Assembly (NCBI GenBank): GCA_010015675.1
Contig: ML976988.1
Location: 620,932 to 684,931, forward strand
DNA length: 64,000 bases
Source: Byssothecium circinans
Lineage: Eukaryota; Ascomycota; Dothideomycetes; Pleosporales; Massarinaceae
Direction: 5' to 3'
Positions 58,584-64,000 of this stretch are shown in pieces (position 1 is the stretch's first letter; each line of letters opens with the position of its first letter). The position numbers and the translations under genes are program-made. Under the pieces are notes generated by a model. It was not told the DNA's origin, did no database searches, and was given only the letters and a program-made list of their open reading frames with translations.

Positions 58584-60710
58584 TTAGAAGACTTCCACAT
58601 CCAACTTCCACTCCGGCCTCCCCTCTCGCCACTCATCAAACTCTACCGAGCCAGGCATCTCTCTCCCATCGCTCAGCTTCAGTCGAGGGAAGGACTTGTT
58701 CTGCCAGTCGTAAACCGCCTCCTTGCTGGTGATTTCGTCATTGACCAAGACAACTGCACCTGAGTGCCATCCTGCAGCACTAACCCGGAGCGCAAAATGA
58801 GCCCCCAGACCGTCCTCACCCTTGTCCTTATCCCACTCCCTTCCTTCCTGCTCAACCCATTCGCTAACCTCTCCTTGCATGTTACGATCGGTGTTGAACA
58901 AGCCCAATCTCTCGCTTGCTTCTTCGGGGTCCTTACCGCCATTTCCAAGGTGCTTGATCCATTCGTCTTGTTCTGGGCGAAACCAGACTTGACGACCATG
59001 TGTGTACCCATGTGGGAGAAGTTCAGCGTCTCCTCCAAAGCCGTGACCACCTAGACCACGTAGCCGACTCGCCAGACCTCCGTCGCCACCTAGTCCCAGT
59101 GCACCGCACGACTGAAGCTCAGTGCCATACGACGTGATTTTCCCCGAGGAGTGGAGGGCAAGAAAATGGTAATCGCCGAATGCGACAGAGATGACACCGG
59201 TGTGTTGAAGCGCGGGTATCACTCTGAGCCCCTGGGTGCTCGTCTGGTTGGGGTCGGAGTTACGCGCGTTCCAGCATGCATCCAGATAGCTTTGATCTGC
59301 TATAACAACTTCCCCATTCTTGAAAACGGCGAAGCGGCGAAAAGAGCCCTGTACGTCCATGGTGGAACTGTCCTGGCTTCCCAGTGCTTTCAGTTCAAGG
59401 ATCTCGTTCACTTTGTTTCTGTCGCCGAGTCTGCCGCAGAAGACTTTACCAATCTCCGTGACAAAAACAATGAACTGTTCTAGAATAATGTAATTGACCA
59501 CGGCACCGACCTCTTCGCCAAGCAGTCTCTCGTCGTCACTCTCTCTCGTGGCACCTCGAGGACGCTGGTAACCTGTTCTCGGCACTTCAGTGTTTTCTAG
59601 GACGAGCATGGTATCTGACTCCTCGTCTGAATCCTCACCGCTCCGATGCACCGGACTCCAAAGGACAATACCGGTACCGTAAATATAAGCTGAGCTGCAG
59701 CTCCAGCCTGCCACGACTTGTTTTACCTGACCGTAGAGTCCAGATTTGGCGGCCAGTATTCACCGAGCTGCGCCTTCGTTGATACAGACGTCGGCAAACT
59801 TGATGCCCAGGCCAGTCTCTCCCAAATCAACCCATGACCATATCCTTCCACTGTCGGACAGGCCGAGTATGTGTTTTCGACCAGCGGAAAACTGGCGAAT
59901 TGCGATGGTTGGCTCTTTCCATACTGCGGCGGTCTCAAACCCAGGATATCCGGAGGGGAAACGAAGCGCTTCAAGATTGCCTGGGCGGTATTGAGCGCTC
60001 TCGCCATTGATCACTCCAGCGGTATATAATGTGCCGGTTGAGTCCAAAATGGTAGTAGACCAGCCACTTCAAACGTCAGTATGGAAAGTATCACTGAACC
60101 CAGAGTGAGGCGGCATTGCCAGGGTTCTTTCACAAATTTTGACTCAAAGACGTACCCGCATTGTAAATCAGCCACAATTCCAAATCTCTTTGCACCATCC
60201 ATCTCCTTGGGAAATAGGCAATTAGTCTGGCTGGCCCACATGCGTCGAGGGTGAAATCGCCCAATGGGAGGCCTGGGGACGTCCTCTGACTCCGCATGCC
60301 CCAACCGCCCTCGTGTGTTGAGTCCCCAAGTAAAGACACGACTCTGAGTGAGCATGCGACGGTAAAGCTTCTGCCAGCGGGCACCTGAGTCGGCAGGACA
60401 AAGTCAGCAATGCTCATTCAAGGGGATGCCAGCGGGCGTCATCTTGGGCCCTGAAGTGCAGTGTCCGGAGCTCAGCACAGGTTATATCTGAAGTTTACGC
60501 ACCATCATGTTGCACCACAGGCTGGTTTGGTACACGGAAGGTGCTTTGAGTGGCGTAGCTCCAGTAGGCTGAATCTAGCCGGAGTGAGGGCTGATGGAAT
60601 GCTTTGCAGGTGCAGCATAGGGCGAGAAAAGACTTTGCATCCAAGTACGGGAAAATGAGCACGAGGATGTCGAGCGGTAGTTCTGTAATGTTGGTAACCT
60701 TGTCGGCCAT
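58584..60710 (-). CDS. F-box protein with RCC1-type repeats (SCF-associated factor 1-like)
   Basis: Substrate-recognition subunit of an SCF ubiquitin ligase, resembling yeast Saf1. Exons 60710-60503, 60384-60156, 60066-59790 and 59726-58584 give 618 aa. The F-box is at ~7-50 (ITELPLDILVLIFPYLDAKSFLALCCTCKAF). RCC1-like propeller strands follow: RVFTWGLNTRGRLGH, GTLYTAG, RKHILGLSDSGRIWSW, VKQVVAGWSCSSAYI, VVAFGDYHFLALHSSGKITSYG and SAAGWHSGAVVLV. The third intron is unusual. The frame is open across it except for one TGA at 59762-59760, and the only in-frame intron I find (59789-59727, 63 nt) needs a GTCTGT donor. Either that splice is used or the gene carries a nonsense codon. The frame above 60710 has no better ATG before MADKVTN. 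Confidence 0.82.
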
Positions 60711-61206
60711 GCTGAGATTCCGCCCCGCAGAGTAAAACTTGAGGCCACTTTCGAGCCTACGGATCGTGATAAGCTGTGCCGGACTTTTGACCGCGAGTTT
60801 GAAGCAAAACCGTCTCGCAGATTCTCGAGGAATGGGCACAGGGTTTGTAGACGGCAGCAGGAAGAGACATGCCACCTTGATGACGCAACTGCGGCATGTT
60901 GACGCTAGTGGCTTGGCACATTAGAGCAAACACGGCCTAGTAGGCTCTGAGTCAACACTACCGCATCAGTCAATCATTGATTGAAGGTCTTTATTTCTCA
61001 CAAGCAACCACTCTCAACACAGATGTACACCCGTTGCACCCCGACCGACCCATAATACTATCAAAAAGCCTATGTCTCTCTCGCCGGAATACCAGCCATT
61101 CAGGACAGCCTTCCCCCGCTTTCGGCACCGACACACGGACTCGAATTTCTTTGGCCACACGTGAAGAGCCGGGACAAGCGCATTTGAAACCACAACACTA
61201 TTCACC
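60711..61206. promoter_or_regulatory. Divergent promoter between SAF1-like and eIF2B delta genes
   Basis: 496 bp between opposing starts. The 150 bases before 61,207 are CA/CT-rich, with aacactattcaccATG at the start. No specific element recognised. Confidence 0.4.
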
Positions 61207-62770
61207 ATGAATGAGACAGCTGTGAAAGAAGCGGTTCAATCACCTACTGCGCCCGCAGAGACGGTGCAACCCCTGTCAGCCCAGACCAAACCCGATGCCA
61301 AGGACGCAAAACCCGCAGAGGGCGATGCTCCAAAGAAGCTCACACCAGCAGAACTGAAGAAGCAAAAGGCTGCAGAGAAGCAAGCGCGGCGAGCCCAACA
61401 GAAAGCCGCAGGACCAGCAGCTACCCAGCAAGGACCCCAATCCAAGGAGGGATCCAAACAGCAACAAAAAGCTTCTAAACAGCCACCTAAGGATGATAAG
61501 TCAAGGCCTTTATCGGTCAGGAGACATCCGTCTCAGTCGAATGCACCGCCGCCGCAACAGCCCAAGAAGGAAGCGAAGCAGGACCCGAAGCAGCTCGGGC
61601 TCTTTTTTAGACATCTCTACAGCCAGCCCCGGAAGCATTCCATGGCGGGCGCCTCGAAAGATGTTCACCCGGCTATCCTTGCGTTGGGCCTGCAATACAG
61701 CAGCTATACTATTTGTGGTAGTACAGCACGAATGGTTGCTATGCTTCTGGCATTTAAGGCGCTCATCGACTCGTACCAGACGCCTGTGGGAACCAGCTTG
61801 TCGCGTCATTTGATCCAGTTGCTGGGTCCTCAGATTGAATACCTACGTGACTGTAGGCCGTACAGCATTAGCATGGGAAATGCTATCCGATGGCTGAAGG
61901 ACAGTATGTTTCCCTCTTCCTTTATTTGCGAGTACACTTCGGCTAACAATCATGCCAGTCATTGTGAAGACCGATCCCTCTACCCCAGAGTCCGATGCAA
62001 AGCGCAACCTTCTCGACGAAATTGACATGTTCATCCGCGAGCGTGTCACTGCCGCCGACAAGCTCATCCGCGACATTGCAGTCACCAAGATCCTCCCCGG
62101 CGACGTCATCTTAACCTATGCAGCCTCCTCCATTGTCGAACAAACCCTCCTCCAAGCCCATGCTGCCGGTGTCCCCTTCTCCGTCATCGTCGTAGACTCA
62201 AAGCCACTCTTCGAGGGCAAGACGCTCGCCCGAAAGCTTGCCAATGCCGGCCTGCAAGTGCGCTACTTCCTCATCACCGGCGCTTCCCATGCCATCAAAG
62301 ATGCTTCGAAAGTCTTCCTCGGCGCCCACGCAATGATGTCGAATGGCCGTCTCTACTCGCGCGTGGGCACAGCACTCGTCTCTATGCTAGCTAACGCGCA
62401 ATCACTTCCCGTGATTGTCCTCTGCGAATCCGTCAAGTTCACCGAGAAAGTCGCTCTAGACTCTATCGTCGGCAACGAAGTCGCACCTTCCGAAGAGCTG
62501 CTCTCTGAAACTGAGCGGTATGCTCTTCTCCCGCTCAAGCCCCACCTTCCAAAATCGCACCCTGCGTCTTCTGAGGAGCCTTCTGCGGAAGGAGCCACAT
62601 CCGCGCCGTCGGACGTGCTCAAATGGATCGACGGCTCGAAGAACTTGCATCACCTGCAGGTCCTGTATGATGTTACCCCTGCGGAGTATATCGACATGGT
62701 TATCACGGAGTATGGAAGTCTGCCACCGAGCTCGGTGCCCGTTGTTCATCGATTGAGTACGAACATTTGA
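61207..62770 (+). CDS. GCD2: Translation initiation factor eIF2B, delta subunit
   Basis: Regulatory subunit of the guanine-nucleotide exchange factor that recharges eIF2 with GTP and senses eIF2-alpha phosphorylation. Exons 61207-61903 and 61959-62770 (55-nt intron) give 502 aa. The N-terminal ~130 residues are Lys/Ala/Gln-rich and disordered (ELKKQKAAEKQARRAQQKAA), as in other delta subunits. The NagB/RpiA-like domain covers ~140-490, with HPAILALGLQYSSYTICGSTARMVAML, TKILPGDVILTYAASSIVEQTLL, FSVIVVDSKPLFEGKTLARKL, FLGAHAMMSNGRLYSRVGTALVSML and YDVTPAEYIDMVITE. The reading crosses the intron cleanly at WLKD/IIVKTD. The ATG at 61207 is in a good context. Delta is chosen over alpha and beta because of the long basic N-terminus and the VDSKPLFEGK motif. 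Confidence 0.95.
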
Positions 62771-63020
62771 ATTAGTAGATTTTAAGGGCTTCATGGGGCA
62801 TGCAGCCGAGTTTCAAATGTGCAGATATGCTTTCTACAACTTCCAATATCGAAAGTGACCCCAAACTTCGCTCCGCAGCTCCACATCACGCTAGAAATTT
62901 TCGTTAGGCTGTGGCATCGCCCATCATCGCAATGAAATTTTTTCCCCTATAGGGAATGCGGACAAGTGATCAGCTGTTAACTATATCATGTATACATATC
63001 ATGAGATGCACCATGTATGG

Positions 63021-64000
63021 CTAAGCCTCCCTCTTCGCAGCCATCAACTTCCGATACGTCTCAATAATGCCCTGCCTCTCCACCCCCAGCTCCTCCCTCT
63101 TCCTCAAACTCCCACCCATCTTCGGCACATTCCCCACCTCCACCTTCGCCCCATTCTTGACCTTGAAGATCTCTCTCGGCACCCTCTCAAAGTTCGGCGG
63201 TGCCTGCACAACATCATGCAACCCTTTTCTCTCTTCCCTCTTCTTCCTCAACTCGTCCCACTCATCGCCTTTCCCATCGTCCACCTCGCCCACCATCAGC
63301 CTCCGCTTCCCCTTCTTCTTGTTCTTCTTAGACGACGCGGTATGTAGAGATGGCAGATCGACACTCTTGTCTTCCCACAGAGCATTCGTCTCGTCTTCCT
63401 CCTCCTCGGCGAGCTCGAGGGCTTCTTGTTCGCGGTCACGAATCCGTGCTTCTTCCTTGCGCCAACCAGCTTGTAAGCGTTTGAGATGCCGCTCGTGCTT
63501 CGTGATGCGGTGATCACTTAATCCTGCGACCTTTTTCCCGGTCTTTGCCACGGCACCAAGCGGCAGGGCTTGATTGACCCGCTGCCTGAAATCCGAGAGC
63601 GATTCTCCAGGCATGATTTTAAGCTTTTCCTGCTGTGGTTGCGCTTCGCTGTCTACGGTCACTTCTTTCTCGACCTCGGCCGCGGTAGAAGTTGGTTTGG
63701 GAGGTTGTGTGGAATTGGCTTTCTTCGCTTTTTTCCCAGGGCCGTCGTCGAGACCTGAGCGTCGCTTTCCTGGCTTGTTGAACGTCATGAGGCGCGCGAA
63801 GGCTTTTGGGGTGTCGTCAACGCCATAGCCTTCTACCGTGTTGATTTTGCGCTTCTTGTTCTTTGGAGCCGGATTCGATGCGCTGCGCGATTTGGGGACG
63901 GCGAGGGGGCCGGCGTGCTCAGTGGGTGGGAGGTTGAAGCTATGGAGCCATTGTTAGGAAGAGAATTGACGAGGGAGAGAGGCGTATACTTTGACTCGTC
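63021..64000 (-). CDS. Basic, coiled-coil (nucleolar-type) protein, 5' end outside the window
   Basis: Partial gene; its start lies beyond position 64000. The exon 63939-63021 encodes ~306 aa and follows an intron at 63989-63940 (50 nt); 11 bases of the preceding exon are visible (63990-64000). The visible protein has a Lys-rich patch (PKNKKRKINTVEGYGVDDTPKAF), a central charged helix (HERHLKRLQAGWRKEEARIRDREQEALELAEEEED), a KKNKKKGKRR nuclear-signal-like run and a conserved-looking C-terminus (NVPKMGGSLRKREELG, ending LMAAKREA). The composition suggests a ribosome-biogenesis protein, but I do not recognise the family and assign no function. Confidence 0.75.

Noticed and set aside
1..64000. 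tRNA genes, rRNA, CRISPR arrays, biosynthetic cluster
   Set aside because: Scanning by eye for T-loop and A/B-box sequences, regularly spaced repeats, and PKS/NRPS/terpene motifs gave nothing convincing; a tRNA scan and an HMM search would settle this.

Overview
The window is nuclear DNA of a filamentous ascomycete. Genes are split by many short introns (mostly 48-65 nt, GT..AG, often with a CTAAC-like branch site just before the acceptor). They lie on both strands at 1-3 kb spacing, with no operons. Several products are typical of Pezizomycotina: a HAM1-like BPI-fold protein, a YPK/Ypk1 kinase with a long N-terminal extension, an SCF-associated F-box/RCC1 protein and a DUF4211 chromatin-type protein. 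Class Dothideomycetes is a guess from overall gene style, not something proven here.

Layout. 0-8 kb: UNC93-like membrane transporter (+), phosphoinositide phospholipase C (-), HAM1-like protein (-). 9-20 kb: secreted/lumenal epoxide hydrolase (-), an AT-rich stretch, then RRP5 (-) divergent from a Cdt2-like WD40 protein (+). 20-25 kb: YPK-type AGC kinase (+) and glyoxalase II (+). 25-28 kb is gene-poor. 28-32 kb: MFS sugar porter (+) and DJ-1/Hsp31-like protein (+). 32-38 kb: TRM3-type SpoU methyltransferase (-) divergent from a short kinesin (+). 39-44 kb: secreted pectinesterase-like protein (-), a decayed berberine-bridge-type oxidoreductase pseudogene (-), a GNAT acetyltransferase (+). 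44-52 kb: DUF4211 protein (+), Sec14-like lipid-transfer protein (-) divergent from POL12 (+), and a 56-codon RPS29 gene (-) reconstructed from three small coding exons. 52-58.5 kb: an unrecognised secreted protein (-), then about 4 kb with no convincing gene. 58.5-64 kb: SAF1-like F-box/RCC1 protein (-) divergent from eIF2B delta (+), and the 3' part of a basic protein (-) that runs off the right edge.

The genes are mostly unrelated housekeeping functions: ribosome and tRNA maturation (RRP5, RPS29, TRM3, eIF2B delta), replication and cell cycle (POL12, Cdt2-like, kinesin, SCF F-box), lipid signalling (PLC, YPK, Sec14) and aldehyde detoxification (GLO2, Hsp31-like). A small accessory patch at 39-44 kb holds secreted-enzyme genes. 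No CRISPR array, rRNA, convincing tRNA, intact transposon or biosynthetic cluster was seen. No wholly new system stands out. The best leads are a 14-bp palindrome of two MluI-cell-cycle boxes just upstream of POL12, a pseudogene with several independent lesions, possible alternative starts for mitochondrial and cytosolic GLO2, a PIP-box-like motif in the Cdt2 N-terminus, and unusual splice signals in SAF1 and PLC. Coordinates of multi-exon genes run from start to stop codon; exon positions in the text were worked out by hand from splice signals and reading-frame continuity.
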